Below the pieces are notes generated by a model. The model made no database searches. It was not told the origin of the DNA and saw nothing but the letters and a program-made list of their open reading frames with translations. A program made the position numbers and the translations under genes. From Lactifluus volemus (Eukaryota; Basidiomycota; Agaricomycetes; Russulales; Russulaceae): a stretch of 64,000 bases of DNA. The DNA is taken from positions 496,001-560,000 of the forward strand of contig WTXI01000004.1 in the NCBI GenBank assembly GCA_022376515.1, written 5' to 3'. Below are positions 10,467 through 23,197 of this stretch, piece after piece (the first letter of the stretch is position 1; each line of letters starts with the position of its first letter).

Positions 10467-12382
10467 TTTCAGGGTGAGAATGACGTGGATGTTATTGAAG
10501 GGTTCACGGTGTACACGACACTGACACTGCAGTACTAGTAATGTGTACGCCTCACACCATGAGGCGGTGTCCTTACAAAACTTAAATTAGACGCAGGCGT
10601 TGAGTGATATCCAGAATGGGACGCTGACGACTATTTTAGATGCTCGTCACGAGCCGCACTCCTTACATTCCCACGGACCTGTCGTTAAGTTTACACGCAC
10701 TTTGCGTCAAGCAGTGTCATGCCTGACTAGGCTGAGATGAGAATGGTCGGGTGGTAACAACTGAACCCCTCACACATGCCAGACGATGAAAATGTCATGA
10801 TATATTCAGATGTATAGGTAGAGTACATGAACAGTTATACTTTAGCACGGATTCTCTCTTCTCCAAAAGTCATCCGCTATGATGGGAGCATTAAAACATC
10901 TCACAAGACACTTGAAGGACGATATATGCTGTGAGACACCACATTGATTCACGGGGTGTTAGCCAGGTGTTCCGTAAAGGATGAATAAGAACGCCTCGCC
11001 AATTTCTGCAGGTGCAGGTGCGGTCCCCATCACCACACCTTGTTGCGTCACACCGCCCGCCGACCACGATCATGCGGTATGCTTTGCGCCAGGGCCGGAT
11101 GAGGTTTTGTCGGATGTGAGTTGTGGGGCATAGAGCGTGGGCACGGAGTGATAATTGTGTTGAAGGGTGGAGGCACAAGCGACGGAGAAGTGCACGTAGA
11201 TCCACTGTTCAAGAACATCGGGCTAGCAGAAGTAAATAGCAAGGGGAACTCGACATTAGGGTGGGGGGAAAGGAATGATGCCATGCAAAGAAAGCTGGTC
11301 TGTTTCATGAGATAAATACGCGCGCTAGGTTCAATATTCCGCCATCGCCCGAAATGTCTGCAGCCGCCGCCCCGACGATACGACCGTTCGTCAATGTGAA
11401 GAGTCTGGTGAGTACAGCGCAGGATTTAACGGAAGATGTACACCTTCGAAAGCTGTGAAACGGCCGAGAAAGACACGGAAGCTTTCATTTTGAGTCGAGG
11501 AATAGCCTACTAAGCGCCGCCATCTTCATCATTCCGCGTGAAAGATGAACTGACCCATTTTCAAGTGGGTCACGGAGCTTAGAAAGGTGGGCAAAAAAAA
11601 TGTCGGATAGGCAGGATGGGCTCAAAGTACAGAAATTCAAAAAAAACGTTGACAGACGCACCACGGGTATTGTATCAATTGTCATAGGTGGCGTCAGTTC
11701 GATACCCTTCTCACACTCCTTTAAATTTGCGCCGGTAGTACCCTTTCCTCTCACCTGCATCATGCATACATTCGTCAATTTCGTCTCAGCGCCAGTGGCG
11801 GTAAGTGTCGTTTTTCTATATGGGCAGACAGGTCGACGATGCAGTTTTGAACTTTGACCGGTAACGGTTGGCCGAGAGTGAGAGTGGAGAGGTATTAAGC
11901 TTCACATCCGTAGCAGCTGCAAGCATGGAGGCCATGGCGACGGAAAACGAAGAAACGAAGGTCACTGGCACGTGACCGAAAGGCGGCTCATAACTTCCAT
12001 CCGCATCTGCAACAGGGCGCTTCGAGTCTGCTTCCTGTGGCGCCTCTGCCTCCGCCTCTAGTTCTAATACTAAACAACGGTTGGATATAGTACTGTCATA
12101 CGATAGCAGTCATTGTACGTAACATGAAATACATCGCACACAAAGTGAGAATAAAGATGGTCAACGTGTATGTGATAATCATCGAGACGCATACTCCTAT
12201 GTTGACTAAGATAGGCTGCCTAGTGTTACAGTCTCATCAATGACTAGGATTTGGTGATCGTCATGAGCAAGAGAGTAGACGGCACTCATGGACTCACGGG
12301 AGTCACAATGTGAGCACGATTAAATGGATAAATGTGTGGAGGACGTACTTCGATCCAGCAATTCTCTCCATGGCTGCAGCGC
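10467..12382. repeat. Unit 3 intergenic: short P, S, C blocks and tail A
   Basis: The P block is short and lacks the long segment seen in unit 2. It carries gaggcggtgtccttacaaaa and the promoter-like motif at about 10602-10621. S is about 10760-10960. C is about 10960-11960. Tail A is about 11960-12382 (aataaagatggtcaacgtgt, catcaatgactaggat). Frames in all blocks are interrupted relative to siblings; no gene is claimed. Confidence 0.6.
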
Positions 12383-14028
12383 TCACACGTATATACCCGG
12401 GGGTCTATCGAACATAGAACAATCCACCAAGCGCAGCCAGATGGGATGGCCTGCTACTGTTCGTTCATCGAGAAATCTGGTAAATGCATCCTGGGCATCG
12501 CCTCCTCCAGAATACTCAATCTCCTCAAGGTTCGGAAGGAGCTCCAGTGGTGGCTCTCCATCGTCAGATGGCAAGGAACAGAAGATGTTGCTGACAAGAT
12601 CATCTTGTACACGAATGGTTTTTGCATTGATGAACGGCCTAAGAAGTTCACGCCACTGTGTTCGGTCGATGTCGTTGTACCATCGCGATGATTCATCGTA
12701 ACCTCGGTAGCCAAATGTGACTTGCTCGACAACAGAAAGTATGGGTGAAAGTGCACCGAAGAATTGCACCGTAGACGCAACCGGCCAGTTGAGATCATGT
12801 CTGCAACTGATCTCCAACGTCAAACGAGTGTGCCGCTTCCAAGGGAGTGCATGTAAGGAAAGGGTAGATGCACAGAAAGTTACCTGGAGAGCAGTAAACG
12901 TAAGGTTCTCGTATGCTTGCATGAACTGAAAAAGGCCTGGAAAAGTAAAGGGGAGCTGAGGATAAAGATGGACACAAAAAGTGCTGAGGGATGGGGCGCT
13001 GATCCGAGCCACAAGGGCCTCCAAATAGGTGTTCATGCCAACGAACGCAAACCGGCGTAGGTTAGGAAGTGTGATCACGTCTGGGGTCTTGGACTGCCTT
13101 TCAATACCACGGTTGGGGATGTTGGATTTAAATGCGATGAATAGCTTCTCCAGCTGGACCATAAGCGAAAGTCGGGCAAGTATATAACTCGGAGGGAAAT
13201 AGGCGGATGCCGGGATATCGAGAAGCTCGAGAGTGACGAGTCGTGTGGCAGTTGTGAGTAAGGGTGATCTAATCGGTAGATAAACCTTTGACAGTTTGAG
13301 ATGGCGTAGATTGGGCGCTTGAAACGTTACAGGAAGGGCCATTTCGATCCGAGAATAGTAGCCTGGGATATAAATGCGCTCCAGAACGGGGAATTGACCA
13401 TGCATAACCGTGAGGATCTTCTTCACATTGCCACGGAGGCAAAAGTGAATCTGACGCACGCGATCACGATGTGAAAGTGCGAGACGTATACCCGATTCAT
13501 CTTCTGCTTCTATACCTGATTCATCTTCTCCTTCTATCTCCCGATCCATAACGTCATAAGAGATGGAGAGTGGTAGAGGTGGAGAATGTGCGAGCATGTC
13601 CGCTATGGGCACACCGTTGGTACAGTAGAGATGAAGGTCGAGCCTGGATGGTGATTCAAGAATAACATTTCTCCATTGTCGACAAACATGTGCCAGTTTG
13701 TACCACCAACATTGGCCGAACCAAACATCAACTGTCCCAATTTTATTGCGATATTCGTCCGACTCCGGATCTGGCAGCCGATAAAGCTCAAACATATTGA
13801 GAAGCACGTCATCGTTCAGGATATGGATAGGTGAGTGTGGCTGGATAGGTGAGTGTGGTCTATTGTCGTTGAGCCCTATTAATTCGCAAGGCTGTGAACA
13901 GACCAGATAACACAACTTGAAGGATTTGGAAACTCACGACTTGGTTCAAGACTTGGTCCACGTCGATCGGCGCCGGCGACCCTTCTAATGAGAGAAGGAT
14001 AACTTATGGTAGAGCAGCAACCAGGCAT
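12383..14028 (-). CDS. F-box/LRR-like protein, copy 4 (intact)
   Basis: Exon 1 is 13938-14028 (30 codons plus 1 nt, MPGCCSTISYPSLIRRVAG), the 62-nt intron is 13876-13937, and exon 2 is 12383-13875. The product is about 527 aa, the longest of the array. The F-box is near residues 50-95 (IHILNDDVLLNMFELYRL; WWYKLAHVCRQWRN). Leucine-rich strands follow (APNLRHLKL, LVTLELLDIP, LPNLRRFAF, PSLSTFCVHL), and the C-terminus ends GIYV. It differs from siblings by two in-frame micro-duplications: 18 bp at 13825-13860 (repeating HSPIxP) and 24 bp at 13494-13541 (repeating EDESGI). The probable role is an SCF substrate receptor, inferred. Exon 2's frame also stays open through the intron to an in-frame ATG (MCYLVCSQPC) at 13915, so an intron-retaining isoform is possible. 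The 3' tail is type A. Confidence 0.82.
13494..13541. repeat. 24-bp in-frame tandem duplication within copy 4
   Basis: The stretch gattcatcttctgcttcta recurs 24 bp further on with one change (gattcatcttctccttcta). On the minus strand this doubles the acidic EDESGIE motif that occurs once in other copies. Confidence 0.85.
13825..13860. repeat. 18-bp tandem duplication at the F-box entry of copy 4
   Basis: Two units of ggataggtgagtgtgg(ct/tc) lie back to back. In the protein they double HSPI just before ILNDD. Other copies have one unit. Confidence 0.85.
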
Positions 14029-16057
14029 TTTCAGGGAGGTGAGTAATGACGTGTAAATGCGGTTGAAAAATTCACGGTGTCGCAATGGCGGTAGTGTGCA
14101 TGGGCCATGCTCCGTCCTTGTGACGGTGGTGTACTTGGGCGCTGAGCTATATCCAGAATGGGCGTGTCCATACACATGCCGCGTGCGCGTCATCATGATG
14201 ACACAGCGCGGATGTGGAAGAGCTGCCCACTCGCACCGTGACTATAGTGAATATGTTTTACACAAAACGTCAAGCGCGTTTCTGTACGTGGCGCTGACGG
14301 GCGAGCGTCCAACAAATATGGACGTACGGTTCCGAGTTCTGTTACAGCAGATGGCCAGACGATGAAAATGTCATGATATTTTCGGTTATATAGGTAGCGT
14401 ACATGAAAGGCTATACTTTAGAAATTACCGTGACGGATTCTCTTCTCCAAAGTCATCCGCTATGAATCACATCCCTGAAGGACGATGTATGCTGTAAGAC
14501 ACCACATAGACGGCGAAGTCATGGGCTGCTAGCCAGGTCCTGTAGAACCCCATGATAGCCACCTCACCAATTTCTGCCGGTGCCAGGTGCGGTCCCCATC
14601 GCCACATGTTGTTCCATCGCGCCACCCACCGACCACGACCATGCTTCTGCGAGATCCCATACATGTGCAGTCGAGGTATCTTTAGCGCCAGAGCCAGATG
14701 TGGTTTCGTTGATTGTGAGTTGTGGGGCATAGAGCGTGAGCAGGGAGTGCTAGTTGTGTTGAAGGGTGAAGGCACAAGCCACGGAGAAATGCAAGTAAGG
14801 GTCGGGGAAAGACATGCAAAGAAACCCGGTCTGTTCCATAAGATAAGTACGCACGCCAGGCTGGATATTCCAGCATCACCTAGGATGTCAGCAGCCGCCG
14901 CCCCGATAATGCACTCGTTCCTCTATATGAGGGGTTTGGTGAGCACGGACCAGCATCGAACGGAAGATATACACCTTCGAAATCCTGTGAAATGGGTGAA
15001 AAAGCAGCTTTCATTTTAAGTCCAGGGGTAGCCTACCAAGCACTGCCATCTTTATCATTCCGCGTGAAAGGTAGACGGCCCATTTTCGAGCTACCCTCGT
15101 ACACCTACATATACGTGAGCTCCCGAACCTCCTCTCCACAAACTTAAACCCAACGGTGACGAGCACCGCCACTGCCAGAACGAGCTAACCTGGCGGCGCA
15201 GTATCACTGGATGGGGCAGAACCTCAAGCTCCGCGGGATTTGGAAGATACGCACAGACGGCATCGATAAGTGGTTACACAGTGGAATTCTTTATCACGGA
15301 GCTTAGAACCATGGGAAAAAATATCGGATAGGCAGGTTGAGCTCAAAGTACAAAAATTCAAAATACGATGACAGACGCACCACGGATTTTGTATCGATAT
15401 TACTCGTGACACCACGTCGATACCCTCCTCGCGCTCCAGCCGCCGATACTACCCTTTCCTCTTACCTGCATCACGCATACATTCGTCTCAGCGCCAGCGG
15501 TAGTAAGTGTTGTTTTCTATATGGGCAGACGGGTCGATGTTGCGGAATTGTTAGTATTTTGACCGGTAAGATGGCCGAGAGTGAGAGTGGAGAGTATTAT
15601 GAGCTCGAATTCTCACATTCGTAGCAGTTACAAGAATGGAGGAATGACGATGGAAAACGAAGAAACGAAGGGTTGACTGGCGGTGAAGAGGCTTGAATTA
15701 ATCAGCACATCACGTGATCGAAGATGATAACGGAGGCGTAAAACTGAATATAGATGCTGGTTCTGTCAAAGGGAAGAACGAAAAGGACTGGCAATTGTAG
15801 TGTACATGTACACGACCACAGGGACGTGCTATCTAACCTCAAGATATAGTTGGACAATCCAAGGAACACTGTGTGAACTCGAAAGAGAATAAGGGCTGTG
15901 ATAACTATCTGCCTTTACGCTGCGATTTAATTATGTGGTAGTCATGAACAAGGCAGCTGGTATGAGGGTGAGCGCTGGTGAGGTATGGTCATTTACACTG
16001 AGACGCACTAGAACTGCCTATTATGGCCGTCGCCGCAGCGGTCATACGGAATGGCTA
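14029..16057. repeat. Unit 4 intergenic: P, S, C blocks and tail B
   Basis: P (14029 to about 14350) contains ctatatccagaatgggcgtg and a plus-strand frame ending LHKTSSAFLYVALTGE that is shared with units 6 and 10. S is about 14350-14520, C about 14520-15660 and tail B about 15660-16057. The C block differs from unit 2 by many small indels. No intact gene is seen. Confidence 0.6.
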
Positions 16058-17624
16058 TCAAATCCTGGCCAGTTCATCGAGGAAGATTGAATGAGCAATC
16101 TCGCGCAGGCTCACTGGATGGCCTGCTACCCGCCGTGCATTAACGAATGCATTAAGTGCGTCCCGACCATCGAGCCCCACAGAATCATATCCAACCTCCT
16201 CAAGATTCGGAAGGAGCTCAAGTGGTGGCTCTCCATCGTCCGATAGTAAGGGATGAAGGATATTGGGAACGAGCTCATCTTGCACATAAATAGTCTTCAC
16301 GTTGGCGAATGGCGTAAGAAGTTCACGCCACTGTCTTTGGTTGACATCGTTGGGCCATTCTGATGACCATTCGTGTCTTTCGTAGCTGAATGTGACTTGC
16401 TCGACAAGCGAAAGTACGGGTGAAAGTGTACCAAATGATTGGATGGTAGACGCAACCTGCCAGTCGAGATGTCTGCAGATGATCATCAACATCAAGGGAC
16501 TGTCCCAACTCCAAGTGACCGCATGTAAGGAAACGGCAAGTGCACCAAAATTTACATGGACAGAGGTAAATCTGAGGTTCTCGGATGTTTGCGTGAACTG
16601 TACGAGGAGTGGAAGAGTAAAGGAGAGCTGATTGAAGAGGTAGACATGAAGTTTATTGAGGGAGGGGGCGCTGATCTGAGCGACAAGACCTTCCAAATAT
16701 GTGGCCGTACCTCGGAAAATAAACCAACGTAGGTTAGGAAGAGTGGTGATTTCCGGGGTCTGACGTGGCTGTCTTTCCATTTCACGGTTGGTGATAGGAG
16801 AATCAAATGCAATCCACAGCATCTCCAGCTGGTGCATAAGCGAAAGCCAGGTTCGTAAATAACTTGGAGGGAAATAGGTGGATGCCGGCATATAGCGAAG
16901 CTCGAGAGTGACGAGTTGTGTGGCAGTTGTGAGTAAGGGTGATCCAATTGGGAGGGAAGCCGACTTCAGTCTGAGATGGTGTAGATTGGGGGCTTGAAAC
17001 GTTATAGGAAGGACCACTTCGGTCTGAGAATCGATATACATGCGTTCCAGACTTGGAAATTGATCATCCATAATTGTGACAAATATTTCTACGTTTGGGA
17101 GCTCCCAAAACTGAATGTGATGCACGCGATCACGGTGCGAAAGCGCGAGAAGTATACCCGATTCGTCTTCTGCTGTTATCTCCAGATCAGTGTGATAATC
17201 GATGGTGAGTGGTAGAGGTGGTGAATGTGCGAGCATGTCCGCTACAGGCATACCATTGGTGCAGTAGAGATGAAGGTCGAGTCGGGCTGGAGATTCGAGA
17301 ATAACATTTCGCCATTGTCGACAAACGTGTGCCAGTTTGTACCACCAACGCTGGCGGTACCAATAAATCATGGTCACCCCATTTTCGTCGTCATATTCGT
17401 CCGGACGATAAAGATGAAATATATTGAGAAGCACATCATCATTAAGGATATGGATAGGTGAGTGACGTCTAAAGCAGTTGAACCCTTATTTATTTGCAAG
17501 TTTGTCAACGGAATGAAGAGATTAGGGACACAAATATTTGGAACTCACGACTTGGTTCACGTCGGCCGCCGGCGAGCCTTCGAATGAAGGAAGGATAACT
17601 TGGGGTCAAGCAGCAACCAGGCAT
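16058..17624 (-). CDS. F-box/LRR-like protein, copy 5 (intact)
   Basis: Exon 1 is 17549-17624 (25 codons plus 1 nt), the 64-nt intron is 17485-17548 (GTGAGT...AATAAG) and exon 2 is 16058-17484. The product is about 500 aa. The F-box begins near residue 37 (ILNDDVLLNIFHLYRPDEYDDE; WWYKLAHVCRQWRN). The ligand-binding-like region has leucine-rich strands (APNLHHLRL, LVTLELRYMP, LPNLRWFIF, PSLNKLHVYL), and the C-terminus ends FLDELARI. Splicing is in phase and no lesion is visible. This is the reference member of the clade with exon 1 MPGCCLTPSYPSF-type and tail B (copies 3, 5, 7 and 11). The role as an SCF receptor is inferred from the family. Confidence 0.85.
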
Positions 17625-19620
17625 TTTCAGGATGAGTGGTATGATTGAAGGATTCACGGTGTACACTGGACACTGGCACTGGCAGTACTAGTACTAGTAG
17701 TATGTACGCCTCGTATCCATGAGGCGGTGTCCTTACAAAACTTAAATTACTGGCGTTGAGTGATATCCAGAATGGGATGCTGACGTCTATTTTGGATGCT
17801 TCGTCACGAGCCGCACTCCTTACATTCCCACGGACCTGTCGTTAAGTTTACATGCACTTTGCGTCAAGCGGTGTCATGGTTGGGTGGTAACAACGGAACC
17901 CCTCACACATGCCAGACAACGAAAATGTCATGATATATTCAGATGTATAGGTAGAGTACATGAACAGCTATACTTTAGAAATTATCGTCACGGATTCTCT
18001 TTCTCCAAAAGTCTTTTCATCCGTTATGAAGAGAGCATCAAAACATCTCACAAGACCCTTGAAGGACGATATATGCTGTGAGACACCACATTGATCGCGG
18101 AGGTGCTAGTCAGGTGTTCCGTAAAGGACGAATAAGAACGCCTCGCCAATTTCTGCAGGTGCCAGGTGCGGTCCCCATCACCACACCTTGTTGCGTCACA
18201 CCGCCGCCGACCACGATCATGCGGTATGCTTTGCGCCAGGGCCGGATGAGGTTTTGTCGGATGTGAGTTGTGGGGCATAGAGCGTGGGCAGGTAGTGATA
18301 ATCGTGTTGAAGGGTGGAGGCACAACCGACGGAAAGTGCAGCCGTCGCCCCGACGATACGATCGTCCGTCAATGTGAAGGGTCTGGTGAGTACAACCCAG
18401 CATTGAACGGAAGATGTACACCTTCGAATCCTGTGAAACGGCCAAGAAAGACACGGGAGCTTTCATCTTGAGTCCAGGGATAGCCTACTAAGTGCTGCCA
18501 TCCTCGTCATTCCGCGTGAAAGATGAACTGACCCATTTTCAAGCTACCCTCGTACACCTAAATATACGTGAGCAGCCCGAACCTCCTCTCCACAAGATCG
18601 CGACGAGCGCGGCCACGGTCAGAACGAGCTAAACTGGTGGCGCAATGGGGAACAACCTCGAGCTCCGCGGGGTTCGCAAGCTACTCACAAACGGCATTAA
18701 TAAGTAGGTCACGGAGCTTAGAAAAATAGGCAAAAATATCGGATGGGCAGGATGAGCTCAAAGTACGGAATTCAAACAAAAAAAAGATGACAGACGCACC
18801 ACAGGTATTGTATAGATGTTATTGATGGGATCAATTCGATACCCATCTCGCGCTCCGGAACCATGGACCGATACTACCCTTTCCTCTCACCTGCATCATG
18901 CATACATTCGACTCAGCGCCAGCGGTGAAAAGAAGGATAAATAAAGAAAAGACTAACCTTGCGATTATCACGTATTCTGCCGGTGTGGAATAAAATGCGA
19001 TCGGTAAATGTCGTTTTTCAATACGGGCAGACGCGTCAATTTTGCGGTGTTAGTACTTTGACCGGTGAAGATCGGCGCCGTTGGGGAAGGTGAGAGCGGA
19101 GAGGTATTATTAGCTTGGAGGTTTCACATTCGGAGCAACTGCAAGCATGAAGGCATGACGACGGAAAACGAAGGAACGAAGTGACTGATCGCTTATTGAA
19201 CAGCAACTCACTGGCACGTGATCTAAAGATGCTACCCCATCCGCATCTGCGACAAGGCGCTTCGACTCTGCTGCCTGTGGCTTCTCTGCCTCTGCCTCTA
19301 GTTCTTATACTAAGGAGAGTTGGATAGCAGTCATTGTACGTAACTTGAAATACATCGCAAGGAACTGCAGTGACACCGTGCTCAAAATGAGAATAAAGAT
19401 GGTCAACATGTATGCGGTAGTCATCAAGGAACATACACCTATGTTGACTAAGATAAGCTAGTAGGGCTTCCTAGTGTTACAGTCTCATCAATGACTATGG
19501 TAGTCGTCATGAGCAAGAGAGTAAACGGGGGTCACGATGTGAGCGCGACTATGATGGATACATGTGATGAGGACGTACTTTAATCCACCAATTCGCTCCA
19601 TGGCTCCAGTGCTCACACAT
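17625..19620. repeat. Unit 5 intergenic: short P, S, C blocks and tail A
   Basis: The promoter-like motif is at about 17758-17777. S is about 17880-18090, C about 18090-19200 and tail A about 19200-19620. Near 18930-19020 the C block carries the alternative insert 'ttctgccggtgtggaataaaatgcg', which recurs in units 0, 11, 12 and 14 and sits next to an intron-like stretch. No intact gene is seen. Confidence 0.6.
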
Positions 19621-21197
19621 TTAGAGCCGGGGTTCATCGAACATCGAACGATCCACCAAACGCAGGCTGACGGGATGGCCTGCTACTTTCCGTTCCTTAC
19701 GAAATCTTGTAAATGCATTCCGGGCATCATTGCCTCCTCCAGAATATTCAACCTCTTCAAGGTTCGGAAGGATCTCCAGTGGTGGCTCTCCATCCTCAGA
19801 TGGTAAGGAACGGAAGATTTTGGTGACGAGATCATCTTGTACACGAATGGTTCTTGCGTTGATGAACGGCCTAAGAAGTTCACGCCACTGTGTTCGGTCG
19901 ACATAGTGGTACCATTGCGATGATAGATGGTGCTCTTCGTGGCTGAGTGTGACTTGCTCGACAACAGAAAGTACGGGCGAAAGTGCACCGAAGAATTGCG
20001 CCGTAGACGCAACCTGCCAGTCGAGATGTCTGCAACTGATCAAAAGAGTGGCCGCTTCCAAGGGACTGCATGCAAGGAAACGGCAAATGCACTGAAAGTT
20101 ACTGGAGAGAGGTAAACCTGAGGTTCTCGCATGCTTGCATGAACTGAAAAAGGCCTGGAAAAGTAAAGGGGGGCTGAGGAAAAAGATGGACACAAAAGGT
20201 GCTGAGAGAAGGGGCGCTGATCCGAGCCAAAAGGCCCTCCAAATATGTGTTCACGCCAACGAACGCAAACCGGCGTAGGTTAGGAAGTGTGACCATGTCT
20301 GGGGTCTGGCGCGACTGCATTTCAATATCGCGGTTGGGGATATCGGATTTAAATGCAATGAACAGCTTCTCCAGCTGGACCATAAGCGAAAGTTGGGTAA
20401 GTATATAACTTGGAGGGAAATAGGCGGACTCGGATGCCGGGATATCGATAAGCTCGAGAGTGACGAGTCGTGTGGCAGTTGTAAGTAAGGGTGATCCAAT
20501 TGGAAGGTAAACCGTCGACAGTCTGATATGGCGTAGATTGGGCGCTTGGAACGTTACAGGAAGGTCCACTTCGATCGAAGAATCGATATACATGCGTTCA
20601 AGATTTGGGAATTGATCATCCATAGCCGTGAGGAGCTTCCTCACATTGGAAAGGACGCAGAAGTGAATCTGACGCACGCGATCACGGTGTGAAAGTGCGA
20701 GACGTATACCCATTCATCTTCTGCTTCTATCTCCGTTCAACGTCATAAGAGATGGAGAGTGGTAGAGGTGGTGAATGTGCGAGCATGTCCGCTACGGGCA
20801 CACCGTTGGTGCAGTAGAGATGAAGTTTGAGCCGGGATGGTGATCCAAGAATAATATTTCGCCACAGTCGACAAACGTGTGCCAGTTTGTACCACCAACA
20901 TTGGCGGAACCAAACACAACCGTCCCAATTTCATCGCGATATTTGTCCGACTCCGGATCTGGCAGCCGATAAAGCTCAAATATATTGAGAAGCACGTCAT
21001 CGTTCAGGATATGGATAGGTGAGTGTGGTCTATTGCTGTTGAGCCCTATTAATTCACAAGGCTGTGAACAGACCAGATAACACAACTTGAAGGATTTGGA
21101 AACTCACGACTTGGTCAAGACTTGGTCCACGTCGACCGGCGCCAGCGACCCTTCTAATGAGAGAAGGATAGCTTATGGTAGAGCAGCAACCAGGCAT
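19621..21197 (-). pseudogene. F-box/LRR-like pseudogene, copy 6 (several frameshifts)
   Basis: Homologous to copies 4 and 10 over its full length. Exon 1 (21108-21197) is 90 nt, one base short (ttggtcaag for ttggttcaag), so the splice phase is broken. Further single-base losses lie near 20920 (after GTVV), near 20711-20735 (acccattcatc for acccgattcatc) and near 20100 (gttactggag for gttacctggag). The F-box motif ILNDDVLLNIFELYRL and the C-terminal strands remain readable in pieces. At least four lesions make this an old pseudogene. Confidence 0.85.
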
Positions 21198-23197
21198 TTT
21201 CAGGGAGGTGATTGAAAAGTTCACGGTGTCGCAATGGCGGTAGTGTGCATGGGCCATGCTCCGTCCTCGTGATGTGGTGTACTTGGGCGCTGAGCTATAT
21301 CCAGAATGGGCATGTTCATAGGCGTGCCGCGTGCGCGTCATGACACAGCGCGGATGTAGAAGAAGTTATAAGAGCTGCACACTCGCACTTTCGTGAACAT
21401 GTTCTACACAAACGTCAAGCGCGTTTCTGTACGTGGCGCTGACGAGCGAGCGTCCAACAAATATGGACGTACGGTTCCGAGTCTGTTACAGCAGATGGCC
21501 AGACGATGAAAATGTCATGATATTTTCGGTTATATAGGTAGCGTACATGAAAGGCTATACTTTAGAAATTACCGTGACGGATTCTCTTCTCCAAAGTCAT
21601 CCGCTATGAATCACATCCCTGAAGGACGATGTATGCTGTAGACACCACATAGACGGCGAAGTCATGGGCTGCTAGCCAGGTTCTGTAGAACCCATGATAG
21701 CCACCTCACCAATTCTGCCGGTGCCAGTGGCCCATCGACATGTTGTTCGTCGCCACCCGCCGACCATGACCATGCTTCTGCGAGATTCCACACATGTGCA
21801 GTCGAGGTATCTTTAGCGTCAGAGCCGGATGTGGTTTCGTTGGATGTGAGTTGTGGGGCATAGAGCGTGAGCAGGGAGTGCTAGTTGTGTTGAAGGGTGG
21901 CGACGGAGAAGTGCAAGTAAGGGTGGGGGGAAAGGCATGCAAAGAAACCCGGTCTGTTCCATAAGATAAGTACGCACGCCAGGTAGGATATTCCGACATC
22001 GCCTAGGATGTCTGCAGCCGCCGCCCGATAATGCACTCGTTCGTCGATATGGTGAGTACAGTCCAGCATTGAACGGAAGATGTACACCTTCGAAATCCTG
22101 TGAAATGGGTGAAAAGACATGGAAATTTCATTTTGAGTCCAGGGGTAGCCTACCAAGCACTGCTATCCTTATCATTCCGCGTGAAAGATAGACAGCAACC
22201 CTCGTAGACCTACATATACGTGAGCTGCCTGAACTTCCTCTCCACAACTTAAACGCAACGGTGACGAGCACCGCCACTGCCAGAACGAGCTAAACTGGCG
22301 CGCAGTACCACTGGATGGGGCAGAACCTCAAGCTCCGCGGGATTTGGAAGATACGACAGACGGCATCGATGAATAGTTACAGCGGAATTCTTTATCACGG
22401 AGCTTAGAACAATGGGAAAAAATATTGGATTGGCAGGTTGGGCTCAAAGTACAAAAATTTCAAAAAACGATGAAAGACGCACTACGGATTTTGTATCGAT
22501 ATTATTGGTGACACCGCGTCGATACCCTTCTCGCGCTCCAGCCGCCGACATTATCCTTTCCTCTTGCATCACGCATACATTTGTTTCAGCGCCAGTGGTA
22601 GTAAGCGTCGTTTCTCTATATGGGCAGACAGGTCGATGTTGCGGAATTGTTAGTATATTGACCGGCAATGATAGTCGAGAGTGAGAGTGGAGAGGTATTA
22701 CGAGCTCGAATTCTCACATTCGTAGCAGCTACAAGAATGGAGGCATGGCGATGGAAAACGAAGCAACGAAGGATGACTAGGTGACTGACTGGTAACTGGC
22801 GCGAAAGCTGTGAACAGGCTTGAATTAACCAACACATCACGTGATCGAAAGATGCTAACGGAGGCGTAAAACTGAACGATAGATGCTGGTTCTGTCAAAG
22901 AGAGGAAGGAAAAGGACTGAAAATTGTAGTGTACATGTCCACACACCACAGGGACGTGCTATCTAACCTCAAGATATAGTTGGACAATCCAAGGAACACT
23001 GTGTGAACTCGAAACGAGAATAAGGGCTGTCACCGGCTGTGATAACTATCTGCCTTTATGCTGCGATTTAATTATGTGGTAGTCATGAAAAAGGCAGCTG
23101 GTATGAGGGTGAGCGCTGGTGAGGTATGGTCATTTACACTGAGACACACTAGAACTGTGTTTCACTGGCTGTCGCCGCAGCGCTCACACCCAATGGC
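21198..23197. repeat. Unit 6 intergenic: P, S, C blocks and tail B
   Basis: Nearly colinear with unit 4 (same P landmarks at 21290-21480, same S block with ggttatataggtagcgtac), so the two probably arose by one segmental duplication of gene plus flank. The C block is about 21650-22800 and tail B about 22800-23197. A minus frame of 83 codons (22698-22949, starting MVCGHVHYNFQSF) has a relative in unit 10 but no recognisable domain. Confidence 0.6.
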
